Of a DNA stretch of 64,000 nucleotides, positions 1-9,295 are shown piece after piece. The first letter of the stretch is position 1. The number at the start of each line of letters is the position of its first letter. Position numbers and translations under genes: made by a program. Location of the stretch: assembly GCA_963724135.1 (NCBI GenBank), contig CAVRTA010000005.1, positions 434,001-498,000 on the forward strand. Direction: 5' to 3'. This stretch comes from DATLGB01 sp963724135. Its GTDB lineage: Bacteria > Actinomycetota > Thermoleophilia > Solirubrobacterales > Solirubrobacteraceae. The notes beneath the pieces are model-generated. The model was not told where the DNA came from. It saw only the letters and a list, made by a program, of their open reading frames with translations, and did not search any database.

Positions 1-5
1 GTTCA

Positions 6-38
6 GCTTCACAAAAGGGACGGACCCCTCAGTGAAGG
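6..38. repeat. family A intergenic hairpin repeat, partial copy
   Basis: The segment GCTTCACAAAAGGG at 6-19 matches the left arm of the perfect hairpin at 59076-59100. It continues with ACGGACCCC instead of a full right arm. It lies just past, and partly over, the 3' end of the minus-strand Nudix gene, where the minus strand reads GGG-loop-CCC followed by TTTT, so it may also help terminate transcription. Confidence 0.5.
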
Positions 39-556
39 CGGCGGTGGAGGGCGAGGATGCCGATCAGGGTCTTGGCGTCGGTCACCTCGTCGATGAGCGC
101 GTCGAGGCGGGTGAGCGGGTGGGTGACGATCTCGATGCGCTCGTCCTCCTCGACCTCCGGCCGCCGGACGTCGCTGAGGCCGGTCGCGAGGTAGACGTGG
201 ACCTGCTCGTCGGAGAACCCGACCGACGAGTAGTAGGAGTGCAGGTGCTCCCACTCGGCGGCGGCCTTGCCGATCTCCTCGGCCAGCTCGCGCTTCGCGG
301 TCGCGAGCGGGTCCTCCCCCTCCTCGTCGAGCTTCCCCGCCGGGATCTCGAGCATGTCGGCGGCCCCGACGGCCTCGCGCGGCTGGCGCACGAGGTACAG
401 CTGCTCGCCGTCGTGGCAGACGACGCCGACGGCGCCCTTGTGCCCGACGAACTCGCGGTCGGCCTCGCCACCGTCCTCGTAGCGGTAGCGGTCCTCGCGG
501 ACGGTGACGATCCGGCCCTCGAAGACCGTCCGGGAGTCGATGCGCTCGAACCTCAC
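29..556 (-). CDS. Nudix hydrolase, ADP-ribose pyrophosphatase type
   Basis: Protein of 175 residues with a clear Nudix box (GKLDEEGEDP followed by RELAEEIG), the Mg2+-binding helix that cleaves nucleoside diphosphates linked to another moiety. The upstream EIPAG and downstream YYSSVGFSDE segments fit the ADP-sugar pyrophosphatase (NudF-like) branch. The start is a GTG (554-556) that overlaps the stop of the upstream M20 peptidase gene as GTGA, which indicates translational coupling. Exact substrate cannot be read from the sequence; ADP-ribose is the family default. Cytoplasmic, no signal peptide. Confidence 0.85.
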   Translation of the reverse strand: MRFERIDSRTVFEGRIVTVREDRYRYEDGGEADREFVGHKGAVGVVCHDGEQLYLVRQPREAVGAADMLEIPAGKLDEEGEDPLATAKRELAEEIGKAAAEWEHLHSYYSSVGFSDEQVHVYLATGLSDVRRPEVEEDERIEIVTHPLTRLDALIDEVTDAKTLIGILALHRRLH

Positions 557-1683
557 TGCTCGGCCACGGCGTCGAGGAGCGCGAAGGTGACCTCGAGCAT
601 GCCCTCGAGCGCCGCCACGGAGACCCGCTCGTCGGGCTGGTGGTTGCGCTCGGTCCCGTTGGCGAGGTTGACCACCGGGAGGCCGTTGGCGACGAAGGCG
701 TTGGCGTCCGAGCCGCCCCCGGTGCTGATCCGGCGCGGCTCGTAGCCGCAGGCGCGCAGCGCGGCCTCCGCCGCGACGACGGCGGGCTCGGTCGAGCGCA
801 GCCGGTAGCCGGTGAACAGCTTCTCGACCGTGACGTCGACGTCGCACTCGCCGTGCGCGGCGCCGTCATGCAGGGCGTCGACGATCGCGGCGACGACCTG
901 CTCGGCGCGCTCGGCGTCGAGCGAGCGCGTCTCGGCGAGCAGCGAGCAGTGGTCGGGGACCACGTTGGTCGCGTTGGGCACGCCCGCGTGGATGTACCCG
1001 ACGTTCGCCGTGGTGTCGGCGTCCAGGCGGCCGTGCGGCATCCGCTCGATCGCGTGGGTGCCGGCGAGGATCGCGCTGCGCCCGTCCTGCGGCCGGATGC
1101 CCGCGTGCGCCGCCGCGCCGACGAACTCCGCCCCGATGCGGAAGTACGTCGGCGACGCGACGACCACCTCGCCGATCGGACTCGCGTGATCGAAGACGTA
1201 GCCGAAGCGCGAGTGCAGCTGGGAGACGCCGAACGCCTTCGCCCCCGCGAGCGCGTTCTCCTCGGAGACAGTGAACAGCAGCTCGATGCCGACCGGCGTG
1301 CCTTCGACCGTCGCACGGCGGGCGACCTCGATCAGGACCGCCACCGCCGCCTTGTTGTCGGCGCCGAGGATGCCCTCGTTGGCGTTCTCCCAGCCCCCGT
1401 CGACGATCACCGGCTCGATCTCCGCCACCGCCTCGACGGTGTCGAGATGCGCGCACAGCAGGACCCATGCGTCGGGGTCGCGGCCGGCTACGCGGGCCAG
1501 CAGGTTGCCGCACTCCGAGCCGGGCGATCCCTCGTCTTCGATCGCCTCGAGCCGCATGCCCTCCAGTTCGCTGACCACCCTGTTCGCGCACGACCGCTCG
1601 TGCCCGAACGGGCTGCGAATGCGGCACAGCTCCGCGAATGTCTCGTCGAGCCGCGCCTTCTCAGCGAGTGATGCCGGCCTCAC
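553..1683 (-). CDS. M20 family metallopeptidase, PepT-like
   Basis: Protein of 376 residues with the M20 di-zinc signature: CAHLDTV (first metal His and Asp), GADNKAA (bridging Asp), a SEEN segment that holds the catalytic Glu pair, and a C-terminal GGGSDANAF. The order and spacing match the tripeptide-aminopeptidase/PepT-like branch, which removes N-terminal residues from small peptides in the cytoplasm. It overlaps pyrG by 4 bp upstream and the Nudix gene by 4 bp downstream, so the three genes probably form one transcript. A di-/tripeptidase role is a family inference; related M20 enzymes also act on acylated amino acids. Confidence 0.8.
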   Translation of the reverse strand: MRPASLAEKARLDETFAELCRIRSPFGHERSCANRVVSELEGMRLEAIEDEGSPGSECGNLLARVAGRDPDAWVLLCAHLDTVEAVAEIEPVIVDGGWENANEGILGADNKAAVAVLIEVARRATVEGTPVGIELLFTVSEENALAGAKAFGVSQLHSRFGYVFDHASPIGEVVVASPTYFRIGAEFVGAAAHAGIRPQDGRSAILAGTHAIERMPHGRLDADTTANVGYIHAGVPNATNVVPDHCSLLAETRSLDAERAEQVVAAIVDALHDGAAHGECDVDVTVEKLFTGYRLRSTEPAVVAAEAALRACGYEPRRISTGGGSDANAFVANGLPVVNLANGTERNHQPDERVSVAALEGMLEVTFALLDAVAEQ

Positions 1684-3371
1684 TCGCGCGCGAAGCGTCC
1701 GGCCGGATCCATCGCCTCGGCCGTGATCTCGTCATCGCCGGTCCGCTCGTTGCGGTACTCCAGCGCCGCCCTGACGAACTCGCGGAACAGCGGCGCCGGC
1801 CGCTGCGGGCGCGACTTGAACTCCGGGTGGTACTGCGACGCGACGAAGTACGGGTGGTCGGCGAGCTCGATGATCTCGACCAGGCGCTCGTCCGGCGACG
1901 TCCCCGACACGACGAGCCCGGCGTTCTCGAGCCGCGTGCGCAGGAAGTTGTTGACCTCGTAGCGGTGGCGGTGGCGCTCGTAGATGACCGCCTCGCCGTA
2001 GATCTCCCGCGCGCGCGTGCCCTCGTGCAGCTTGATCGGGTCCGCCCCCAGGCGCATGGTGCCGCCCATGTCGTTGATCTCCTTCTGCTCGGGCAGCAGG
2101 TCGATCACCGGGTAGGGCGTCTCCGGGTCGAATTCGGTCGAGTTCGCGCCGTCCATCCCCACCACCTGGCGGGCGAAGTCCGCGACCGCCATCTGCATGC
2201 CCAGGCACACGCCGAGGAACGGGATCTTCAGGTCCCGTGCGATCCGCGACGCGGTGATCTTGCCCTCGATCCCGCGCACGCCGAAGCCACCCGGGATCAG
2301 GATGCCGTCGGCCTGCTCGAGCCGAGCGCGGACCTCGGCGTCGTCGAGCGTCTCCGAGTCGACCCAGTCGATGTCGATCCCGCAGCCGTGCATGAAGCCC
2401 GAGTGGCGCAGCGCCTCCACCACGGACAGGTAGGCGTCCTCGAGCTGGACGTACTTGCCCACGAGCGCGATCCGCACCGGCGGGCGCTCCGCCGCTTCCG
2501 TGGCCGAGCGCACGAGGCGCTGCCACTCCTCGAGCTGCGGCGCGGGCGCCTCGATGTCGAAGTGGTCGAGGATCGTGTCGTCAACCCCCTCGGCGTGGAA
2601 GCCGAGCGGCACCTTGTAGATGTTGTCGACGTCGCGAGCCGAGATCACCGACTCGACCGGCAGTGACGCGAACAGAGCGATCTTCTTGCGGATGTCCAGC
2701 GACAGCGTGCCCTCGGAGCGGCACATGAGCATGTCGGGCTGGATGCCGATACGGCGCAACTCGTTGACCGAGTGCTGCGTCGGCTTGGTCTTGAGCTCGC
2801 CGGCGTGGCCGATGTAGGGCACCAGCGTGAGGTGCACGAACATGCAGCGGCCGCGACCGACGTCGACCGGGAACTGGCGCACCGCCTCGAGCATCGGCAG
2901 CGACTCGATGTCGCCGACCGTTCCGCCGATCTCCGTGATGACCACGTCGACGTCCTGCGACTCGGCGATCACCTTGATGCGGTGCTTGATCTCGTCGGTG
3001 ATGTGCGGGACGACCTGGACCGTCCCGCCGAGGTAGTCGCCGCGGCGCTCCTTGCGGATCACGCTGTTGTAGATCGCGCCGGCGGTGACGTTGGAGCCGC
3101 GCGACGTGTTCGCGTCGGTGAAGCGCTCGTAGTGGCCGAGGTCGAGGTCGGTCTCGGCACCGTCCTCGGTGACGAACACCTCGCCGTGCTGGAACGGCGA
3201 CATCGTCCCGGGGTCGACGTTGATGTAGGGGTCGAACTTCTGGAGGGCGACCTTCAGGCCGCGGTTTACGAGCAGCCGGCCGATCGACGCCGCCGCGATG
3301 CCCTTGCCGAGGGACGAGACGACCCCGCCGGTGACGAAGATGAAGCGCGTGCGAGGTCGTTGGTCTGGCAT
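1680..3371 (-). CDS. pyrG: CTP synthase
   Basis: Protein of 563 residues, a little longer than the usual 530-550. It makes CTP from UTP, ATP and glutamine. The N-terminal amidoligase domain begins FIFVTGGVVSSLGKG and contains QKFDPYINVDPGTMSP. The C-terminal class I glutaminase domain carries the nucleophile in GVCLGMQ and the His in SQYHPEF. No disruption is seen. It is the first gene of the pyrG/M20/Nudix run and lies downstream of recN. Confidence 0.97.
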   Translation of the reverse strand: MPDQRPRTRFIFVTGGVVSSLGKGIAAASIGRLLVNRGLKVALQKFDPYINVDPGTMSPFQHGEVFVTEDGAETDLDLGHYERFTDANTSRGSNVTAGAIYNSVIRKERRGDYLGGTVQVVPHITDEIKHRIKVIAESQDVDVVITEIGGTVGDIESLPMLEAVRQFPVDVGRGRCMFVHLTLVPYIGHAGELKTKPTQHSVNELRRIGIQPDMLMCRSEGTLSLDIRKKIALFASLPVESVISARDVDNIYKVPLGFHAEGVDDTILDHFDIEAPAPQLEEWQRLVRSATEAAERPPVRIALVGKYVQLEDAYLSVVEALRHSGFMHGCGIDIDWVDSETLDDAEVRARLEQADGILIPGGFGVRGIEGKITASRIARDLKIPFLGVCLGMQMAVADFARQVVGMDGANSTEFDPETPYPVIDLLPEQKEINDMGGTMRLGADPIKLHEGTRAREIYGEAVIYERHRHRYEVNNFLRTRLENAGLVVSGTSPDERLVEIIELADHPYFVASQYHPEFKSRPQRPAPLFREFVRAALEYRNERTGDDEITAEAMDPAGRFARE

Positions 3372-3393
3372 TCGGGACTCCGGGTCGTTTTGT

Positions 3394-3756
3394 TCACTCT
3401 AGACCGGGCGCCGGACGCCAGCGGCCGGCGGGGCCGCACGTTGCGCGGAGCAGGGCTCGGCGACACCTCGCAGAGCCCCACCGCGCGGTTCCAGGCGGCC
3501 GGCGCGCAGATGGCGGACACCACCGGGCGCCAGTCAGCGTTCGTCGGGACGACCTCCTCGGCTTCCATCTGCCAGCCGACGGGGACGCCATTTTCGACGA
3601 TGGCCAGCGACATCTGGACCGCGACCGTCGTCGGGCTGGTGGTCCGGCCGAGGTTGTGACCGCCACCCAGAACGCGACCGTCCCCACGACGAGTGCCGTC
3701 AATGCGGCGGTGACGACCCCCGTCGTCAGCCGGCCGCCCCCTGCGAACCGTCTCAT
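3394..3756 (-). CDS. small membrane-anchored protein, frame broken
   Basis: The ATG at 3754-3756 opens a short basic N-terminus followed by one hydrophobic segment (TTGVVTAALTALVVGTVAFW), which looks like a membrane anchor or uncleaved signal. The same frame then turns arginine-rich. The next frame, from about 3660 downward, reads more naturally (VAVQMSLAIVENG, then EEVVPTNADWRPVV), so a frame change near 3655-3665 is likely. That second frame stays open into the start of pyrG, so the true end is unclear. I do not recognise the family. It lies between recN and pyrG on the same strand. Confidence 0.4.
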   Translation of the reverse strand: MRRFAGGGRLTTGVVTAALTALVVGTVAFWVAVTTSAGPPARRRSRSRCRWPSSKMASPSAGRWKPRRSSRRTLTGARWCPPSARRPPGTARWGSARCRRALLRATCGPAGRWRPAPGLE

Positions 3757-3783
3757 CGAGCCTCCCCGGTTGACTGGAAGGCC

Positions 3784-3800
3784 GACCGTCCCTTTTTCAG
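3784..3800. repeat. family A repeat fragment after recN
   Basis: Read on the minus strand this is the recN stop followed at once by AAAAAGGGACGGTC, which matches the AAAAGGGACGGACC core found at 14-27. Only the core is kept and no hairpin is obvious. Confidence 0.3.
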
Positions 3801-5398
3801 GCGGCCTTGAGCAGCTCCTTCGCGTGCCGCCGCGCGGCGACGTCGGCGTCGTCGGCGCCGAGCATTCGGACCAGCTCCCCGACGACCTCCTGCCGGGTGA
3901 GCAGGCTCACCGTCGTCCGGGCCGTCGGCTGCTCGGTGTCCTTGGCGATGCGGAAGTGGCGGGCGGCCAGCGAGGCGATCTGCGGCAGGTGTGTTATCGC
4001 GATCACCTGGCGGCCGTCCGCGAGGTCGCGGAGTCGCTCGCCGACCACCCGCGCGGTCTGGCCGCCGATGCCCGCGTCCACTTCGTCGAAGACCAGCGTC
4101 CTCGGACCTGAGGCGTCGGCGGCGACGCTCATCAGGGCGAGCATCACGCGGCTGAGCTCCCCGCCCGATGCGATCTCGCGCAGCGGACCCGCCGGCACGC
4201 CCGGGTTGGGGGCGATCACGAACTCCACCTCGTCGCCGCCGGTCGGCCCGTAGCCCTCCCGTTCGGTCACGCGCGTCTCGAAGCTGGCACCGTCCATCGC
4301 CAGGTCCGCCAGCCGCTCCACGACCGCACCCGCCAGCGCGTCGGCCGCAGCGATCCGGGCCGCCCGCAGCCCGGCCGCGAGCGATGCGAGCTCGGCCTGC
4401 GCCGCAGCCAGGCGCACGTCACCGCCGGTTAGCGCCTCGTCGGCGCCCGCGAGCTCGTCACGCAACGCGCGGCAGGAATCCGCGTGGGCCAGCACCGCCT
4501 CGATCGTGCCGCCGTGCTTGCGCTTGAGCCGGTCGAGCAGCGCCAGCCGCTCCTCCACCGCTTGCAGACGGCCCGGCTCGGCCTCGGTGCCCTCGGCGTA
4601 GCGCCGCAGGTCGCTGGCGAGATCGTCGGCCTCGATCGCCAGCGCCGACAGCCGGCCGGTGAGCGTGTCGAGCCCGGCGTCGACACCCGCGACGCCCTCC
4701 CCGGCGCGCGCTGCGGCGGCGAGCCCGTCGCCCTCGAGCGCGGCCAGGCCGGCCGCGGCCGCGGCGGCCAGCGCCTCGGCATGGCGCAGACGCTCGCGCT
4801 CGGCCGCCAGTGACGCCTCCTCGTCGGCATCGGGAGCCGCCTCCTCGATCTCGCGCAGCTCCCACTCGAGCAGGTCGAGCTCGCGCTCGCGCGCGCCGGC
4901 GCGCCCGCGCAGCTCCGCCACCTCGGCCGCCAGGGCCCGCTCCGCCGCGTGGGCGGCCGCGAACGCAGCCCGCCGCGCCGCCTGGTCGCCTCCGCAGTAG
5001 CCGTCGAGGATCTCGAGCTGGGCCGACGCGAGGGTCAGGCGCCTGTGCTCGTGCTGCCCGTAGAACGACAACAGCGCGCCGCCGAGCTCGGCGAGATCCG
5101 AAGCCGTCGCCGACCGGCCCCCGACATACGCGCGCGTGCGTCCCTGGGCCGACACGCGCCGCGCGAGCACGACGTCCTCACCGTCGGGCCCGACGAACAC
5201 GCCCTCGACGTACGCCTCGCCGGCGCCCGGCCGCACGATGCCCGCCCGCGGCTTGCCGCCGAGCAGCAGGTCGAGCGCGTGTGCGAGCACCGTCTTCCCC
5301 GCCCCGGTCTCGCCGGTGAGCACGTTCAGCCCCGGCCCGAGGCGCAGCTCGGCCCGCTCGATCAGAAGCAGGTTCTCGACGCGCAGCTCTTCCAGCAT
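3797..5398 (-). CDS. recN: DNA repair protein RecN
   Basis: Protein of 533 residues, an SMC-like ATPase used in double-strand break repair. The Walker A (TGETGAGKT) lies about 30 residues in; SFYGQHEH is the RecN-specific segment; the central 130-330 region is an Ala/Glu/Arg-rich coiled coil. The C-terminal head has the ABC signature ASGGELSR, the Walker B LVFDEVDAGIGG and the H-loop AITHLPQIA. Length is near the family norm of 550-570. It sits in the usual nadK-recN neighbourhood, here separated by a two-component pair. Confidence 0.97.
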   Translation of the reverse strand: MLEELRVENLLLIERAELRLGPGLNVLTGETGAGKTVLAHALDLLLGGKPRAGIVRPGAGEAYVEGVFVGPDGEDVVLARRVSAQGRTRAYVGGRSATASDLAELGGALLSFYGQHEHRRLTLASAQLEILDGYCGGDQAARRAAFAAAHAAERALAAEVAELRGRAGARERELDLLEWELREIEEAAPDADEEASLAAERERLRHAEALAAAAAAGLAALEGDGLAAAARAGEGVAGVDAGLDTLTGRLSALAIEADDLASDLRRYAEGTEAEPGRLQAVEERLALLDRLKRKHGGTIEAVLAHADSCRALRDELAGADEALTGGDVRLAAAQAELASLAAGLRAARIAAADALAGAVVERLADLAMDGASFETRVTEREGYGPTGGDEVEFVIAPNPGVPAGPLREIASGGELSRVMLALMSVAADASGPRTLVFDEVDAGIGGQTARVVGERLRDLADGRQVIAITHLPQIASLAARHFRIAKDTEQPTARTTVSLLTRQEVVGELVRMLGADDADVAARRHAKELLKAA

Positions 5399-5427
5399 GC
5401 CGCTGGTCTAGCAGCGCGACCGGACGC

Positions 5428-5865
5428 TCAGACCGGTGCGCCGGGCAGCACCGCGGCCTCGAGCCAGAAGCGCTGGAGCCGCTGCATGAGGTCGACCATC
5501 TGCTCGAAGCCGAGCGGCTTGCGGATGTAGGAGTTCACGTGCGCCTCGTAGGAGCGGGTGACGTCGCGCGGCGCCCCCGACGTCGTGAGCACGATCACGG
5601 GGAGCGACCGCAGATCGGGATCCTCCTTGATCTGCGCCAGCGTCTCGTGCCCGTTGAGCCGGGGCATGTTGAGGTCGAGCAGGACGATGTCGGGGCGCGG
5701 AGCGTCCGCGTATCTCCCTTCGCGGCGCAGGAACGCCATCGCCTCCTCGCCGTCGAAGACGTGGTGCAGGTCGCAAGCGTGATCGCCCTCCTCGAGGGCC
5801 AGGCGGGTCAGTTGCGCGTCGGCGAGATTGTCCTCGGCGTGCAGGATGCAGAGAGCGCGCGCCAT
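5428..5865 (-). CDS. single-domain response regulator, Rcp1-like
   Basis: Protein of 145 residues made of one CheY-type receiver: acidic pair in LHAEDNLAD, phospho-acceptor Asp in LLDLNMP, Thr/Ser in VLTTSG and Lys in IRKPLG. The extended loop and C-terminal helix ending in WLEAAVLP resemble Rcp1-type regulators that pair with phytochrome-like kinases. No output domain, so it must act by protein contact or phosphotransfer. It starts one base below the end of the kinase gene at 5866, so the two are almost certainly a cognate pair. Confidence 0.88.
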   Translation of the reverse strand: MARALCILHAEDNLADAQLTRLALEEGDHACDLHHVFDGEEAMAFLRREGRYADAPRPDIVLLDLNMPRLNGHETLAQIKEDPDLRSLPVIVLTTSGAPRDVTRSYEAHVNSYIRKPLGFEQMVDLMQRLQRFWLEAAVLPGAPV

Positions 5866-7188
5866 CTACAGCACCGCCCGCGGGCGACGGATGGTGAAGA
5901 CGAACCGGCTGCCGGGCCCGTCCGGCACCGGCTCGACGCGGATCTCGCCGCCGTGGCGCTCGACGATGCGCTGACACACCGACAACCCGATCCCCGTGCC
6001 CTCGTACTCGTTGCGGTGATGCAGGCGCTGGAACATCTTGAACACCGCGTCGGCGTGCTCGGCCGGCACGCCGATCCCGTTGTCCTGCACCGCGAACTCC
6101 CAGCGGTCCGCGAGCTCGCGACCGGACACCTGGACGACGGGCGGCGCGGAGTTGCGGAACTTGACCGCATTGGTGATCAGGTTCTGGAAGACCTGCCCGA
6201 TCAGCACCGGGTCCACCTCGACGACCGGCAGCTCGGCGCGCTCGACGCGCGCGCCGACGGCTTCGAACTCGACGGCCAGGTCGCGCAGCGTCTGGTCGAC
6301 GATCGAGTCCGCGGGCACGCGCTTGCGGCGCAGCTTCGTGCGGCCGGTGCGCGAGTAGTGCAGCAGGTCATCGATCAGGCGGCGCATCCGCTTCGCGCCG
6401 TCGGTGGCGAACTCGAAGAACTGGCTCGACTGCTCGTCGAGCTCGAGGCGGCGCTCGATCAACTCGAGATACGACGTGATCGAGCGCAGCGGCTCGGCCA
6501 GGTCATGCGAGGCCACGTACGCGAACTCCTCGAGCTCGCGGTTCGAGCGCTCGAGGTCGCCTGCGCGCTCTGAGAGGTCGGCGTTGGCGACGGCGAGCTG
6601 CTCGGCCTGCGCGCGCATCTGCTCCCGCAGCTTCTCGGCGGCGCGCCAGTTGACGATGTTGGCGACGCTCAGCGCCGTGATGAAGCCGGCGTGGACCGCG
6701 CTCCAGAGCCACGGGCTCCCGTCGTGGTTGAAGATCGAGTCGTGCGCGAACGCGCTCCCCACGCCGTGCTGGAGCAGCACGTAGGCGATCGCGCTGAGGT
6801 AGATCACCCACTCCTCGTAGAGGGCCAGCACCGTGACCATCACGAAGTAGTGGAAGTGCGCCTCGATCGAGCCGTTCATGATGTGCACGAGCGTCGCCGA
6901 GCAGGTCAGCAGCCCGAAGGTGACGATCAGTGCGCGCACACGCCGCCGGTCGCTGCGCTTGACGAGCATCGCGGGGATGGCGAAGGCCGCGATCAGCGAG
7001 CCCTCGAAGATCGAGTGCCCGAGCGACTTCCCGTACCCGAGCGCGACAATCGGAAGCGCGAGCACGTGGACCCACAGGAGCATCACCATCCCCCGGTGGC
7101 GCGACTCGAACTGCTCGTCGGGCAGCGTGGTCCCGCGCGGGAGCCAATCCCTCACCGACGAGAAGGTCACCCGACAGGCATCGGTCAT
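5866..7188 (-). CDS. membrane sensor histidine kinase
   Basis: Protein of 440 residues from an ATG at 7186-7188; open frame continues upstream, but this start falls between nadK and the first membrane helix. Residues about 30-190 hold five or six hydrophobic helices with HFHYFV in the middle, a membrane sensor module of unknown signal. A short coiled linker follows, then HisKA with the intact phospho-acceptor (AYVASHDLAEPLRS) and a HATPase_c domain with N box (FQNLITNAVKF), G1 (QDNGIGVP) and G2 (GTGIGLSV). Its partner is the receiver protein at 5428-5865. Confidence 0.88.
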   Translation of the reverse strand: MTDACRVTFSSVRDWLPRGTTLPDEQFESRHRGMVMLLWVHVLALPIVALGYGKSLGHSIFEGSLIAAFAIPAMLVKRSDRRRVRALIVTFGLLTCSATLVHIMNGSIEAHFHYFVMVTVLALYEEWVIYLSAIAYVLLQHGVGSAFAHDSIFNHDGSPWLWSAVHAGFITALSVANIVNWRAAEKLREQMRAQAEQLAVANADLSERAGDLERSNRELEEFAYVASHDLAEPLRSITSYLELIERRLELDEQSSQFFEFATDGAKRMRRLIDDLLHYSRTGRTKLRRKRVPADSIVDQTLRDLAVEFEAVGARVERAELPVVEVDPVLIGQVFQNLITNAVKFRNSAPPVVQVSGRELADRWEFAVQDNGIGVPAEHADAVFKMFQRLHHRNEYEGTGIGLSVCQRIVERHGGEIRVEPVPDGPGSRFVFTIRRPRAVL

Positions 7189-7225
7189 TCGTCCGTTTGC
7201 CTTGAGCCGCGGGGCGGCGCGCTGG

Positions 7226-8065
7226 TCAGCTCGCCAGACGGCCGAAGCGCTCGCGCAGACGGTGGTAGAACGAGGCGCCCGGCAGCTGCGCGAGCTGCGC
7301 GAATGAGCCGCCGAAGTCGACCGACATGTCACCGCCGGCCGGCAGCACGCAGGCGGGGCGGCCGTCGACGTGGACCTCGACCTCCTCGGGTGCCGCGTTG
7401 GTGATCGTCAGGGTGTCGGCGGGAGCGGCGACGAGGGCGCGCGCGGTGAACGAGTGCGGAGCGATGAAGGAGACGACGTAGCCCTCCACGCCCCAGGCGA
7501 GGACCGGGCCGCCGTTGGCGAGGTTGTAGCCCGTCGAGCCGGCCGGCGTGGCGACCACGAGCCCGTCGCAGCGCACGCGACCGATCTCGTCGCCGCCGAT
7601 CGCGTAGGCGAGGTGGGCCACCCGCTTGCCCGGCCGCCGGTGGACGGAGATGTCGTTGAACGCGACCCACTGCTCCTGCGGGCGCCCGACGGTGATGGAC
7701 GGCAGCGCCATCGTCTCGAACTCCCGGCGCAGCGCGCGGTCGAGCCCCTCGCGCACTCCGTCGGGGTCCATGGTCGCGAGGAAGCCGACCTCGCCGAAGT
7801 TGATCGCGAACACCGGGACGTCGGTGCCGGCGTAGGAGCGCAGCGCGCTCAGGATCGTGCCGTCGCCGCCGAGCACGATGCACAGGTCGACCTCGCGCCC
7901 GACGGGGCAGATGGCGATGTTGTCCCCCGCCTCCAAGCCGTGCTTGGCCGCCTCCTCCTCGCTCATGCACAGAGTCGCGCCCGCCGCGCGCGCGGCGTCG
8001 TGCAGCGCCTGGACCGGCTCGGCCATGCCGGCCGAGCCGTGCCGGGTCAGCACCGTGACCCTCAT
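7226..8065 (-). CDS. nadK: NAD kinase
   Basis: Protein of 279 residues that phosphorylates NAD+ to NADP+. It has the GGDGTIL motif, the NFGEVGFLATMDPDG segment and the NE/D-type motif followed by DGLVVATPAGSTGYNLANGG. Length and motif order match the bacterial NadK family. Its start overlaps the tlyA stop by 4 bp (ATGA), giving tlyA-nadK coupling, an order common in actinobacteria. No anomalies. Confidence 0.96.
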   Translation of the reverse strand: MRVTVLTRHGSAGMAEPVQALHDAARAAGATLCMSEEEAAKHGLEAGDNIAICPVGREVDLCIVLGGDGTILSALRSYAGTDVPVFAINFGEVGFLATMDPDGVREGLDRALRREFETMALPSITVGRPQEQWVAFNDISVHRRPGKRVAHLAYAIGGDEIGRVRCDGLVVATPAGSTGYNLANGGPVLAWGVEGYVVSFIAPHSFTARALVAAPADTLTITNAAPEEVEVHVDGRPACVLPAGGDMSVDFGGSFAQLAQLPGASFYHRLRERFGRLAS

Positions 8066-8835
8066 ACCTCGACCTCGTCCAGCGCGGTCTCGAGCTCTGC
8101 GAGCGCGCCTTCCCGCCCCCGCTCGGCGAGCCAGACGAACGTCTCGCGATTGCCCTTGGGTCCCGGCAGCCCCGAGGAGGCGAACCCCATCACCGCCGGC
8201 CCGGCCGCGCGCGCCACCGCGAGCACCGCCTCGCGCCGCAGCGCGGGATCGTGCACCACCCCCCTGCCCACCTCGGCGCGGCCGACCTCGAACTGGGGCT
8301 TGACCATGACGAGGGCGTCGAAGACCGGCGCCAGGCCGGCGAGCACCGCCGGCAGCACCTTCAGCGCGCTGATGAACGAGACATCGACGACGGCCAGGTC
8401 CGGGGCGTACGGGAGAGTCCCGAGCGCCCGCGCGTTGACCCGCTCGAGCACGGTCACGCGGTGGTCCTCGCGCAGCGACCAGTGCAGCTCGCCGTAGGCG
8501 ACGTCGACGGCGATGACGCGGGCCGCGCCGCGCTTGAGCAGGCAGTCGGTGAAACCACCGGTCGAGGCGCCGACGTCAAGCGCCGACCGCCCCGTCACGG
8601 GGATGCCGAGCGCGTCGATCGCATTGGCGAGCTTGATGCCGCCACGCGAGACGTACGGCGGCGCCGCGGCGACCTCGACCTCGACGTCCTCGGGGACCGT
8701 CTGCCCGGGCTTGGACGCCCGCTCGCGGCCCGGCAGCAGCAGTACGTCGCCGGCCATCACCGCGGCCGCGGCGCGGGACCGCGACGCGAACAGCCCGCGC
8801 TCTGCCAGCAGGGAGTCGAGGCGAACCCGCGCCAT
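8062..8835 (-). CDS. tlyA: TlyA-type rRNA 2'-O-methyltransferase
   Basis: Protein of 257 residues. An N-terminal S4 RNA-binding domain (MARVRLDSLLAERGL, with SRSRAAAAVMAGDV) is followed by a short linker and an FtsJ/RrmJ-like methyltransferase fold with the SAM motif LDVGASTGGFTDCLL. The family methylates cytidines of 16S and 23S rRNA and sets capreomycin sensitivity in mycobacteria. It is the first gene of the tlyA-nadK pair and is divergent from the small membrane gene at 8916. Confidence 0.92.
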   Translation of the reverse strand: MARVRLDSLLAERGLFASRSRAAAAVMAGDVLLLPGRERASKPGQTVPEDVEVEVAAAPPYVSRGGIKLANAIDALGIPVTGRSALDVGASTGGFTDCLLKRGAARVIAVDVAYGELHWSLREDHRVTVLERVNARALGTLPYAPDLAVVDVSFISALKVLPAVLAGLAPVFDALVMVKPQFEVGRAEVGRGVVHDPALRREAVLAVARAAGPAVMGFASSGLPGPKGNRETFVWLAERGREGALAELETALDEVEV

Positions 8836-8915
8836 GGCGGCGAACGGTACCCGCTGCGGCTACGTGTCCCCACTCACACAGAATTGACGCCGTGTCGGGA
8901 ACACTTGTTCGTACC

Positions 8916-9263
8916 ATGCGTTTCCTCCCCCGCATCTCCATCTCGACCCACGGGCTGCTCGAACTCCTCGCGGGTCTCGCGCTGATGCTCGCGGCCATGG
9001 TCTTCGACCTCGGCGCGGCCGGCATCGTGCTCGTCTTCGCAGCCGGCGTGTTGCTGGCCGGGATCGGGCTCGGCGCCGCGGACGGGATGTCCCTGGTCGC
9101 GCACCAGTCGCTCGACCGGACGCTCGTCATCGCTCTCGCCGCAGCCGCGATCGGCTGCGCCGCTGCCGGCGGCCTGGTCGCCGCGAGCCTCCTCCTGGGC
9201 ACCTCGGCGGCGATCCTCGCCCTCGAGGCCGGGACGCGCTGGACGCGCCCCGCGGCCCGCTGA
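8916..9263 (+). CDS. small four-helix membrane protein, unknown
   Basis: Protein of 115 residues from the ATG at 8916; a GTG 24 bases upstream in the same frame is an alternative. Four hydrophobic stretches are visible (LLELLAGLALMLAAMVF, GIVLVFAAGVLLAGIGLG, TLVIALAAAAIGCAAAGG, and a last short one). No known motif or catalytic residue. One of few plus-strand genes here, divergent from tlyA and followed by a strong hairpin at 9296-9324. I do not recognise the family. Confidence 0.6.
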   Translation: MRFLPRISISTHGLLELLAGLALMLAAMVFDLGAAGIVLVFAAGVLLAGIGLGAADGMSLVAHQSLDRTLVIALAAAAIGCAAAGGLVAASLLLGTSAAILALEAGTRWTRPAAR

Positions 9264-9295
9264 CAAGCCACACCACAACAACACATCCCTCTCCT

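Noticed and set aside
3266..3613. Independent 115-residue gene overlapping the pyrG start
   Set aside because: Its second half is a shadow of pyrG; the first half is better seen as a continuation of the frame-broken gene starting at 3756.
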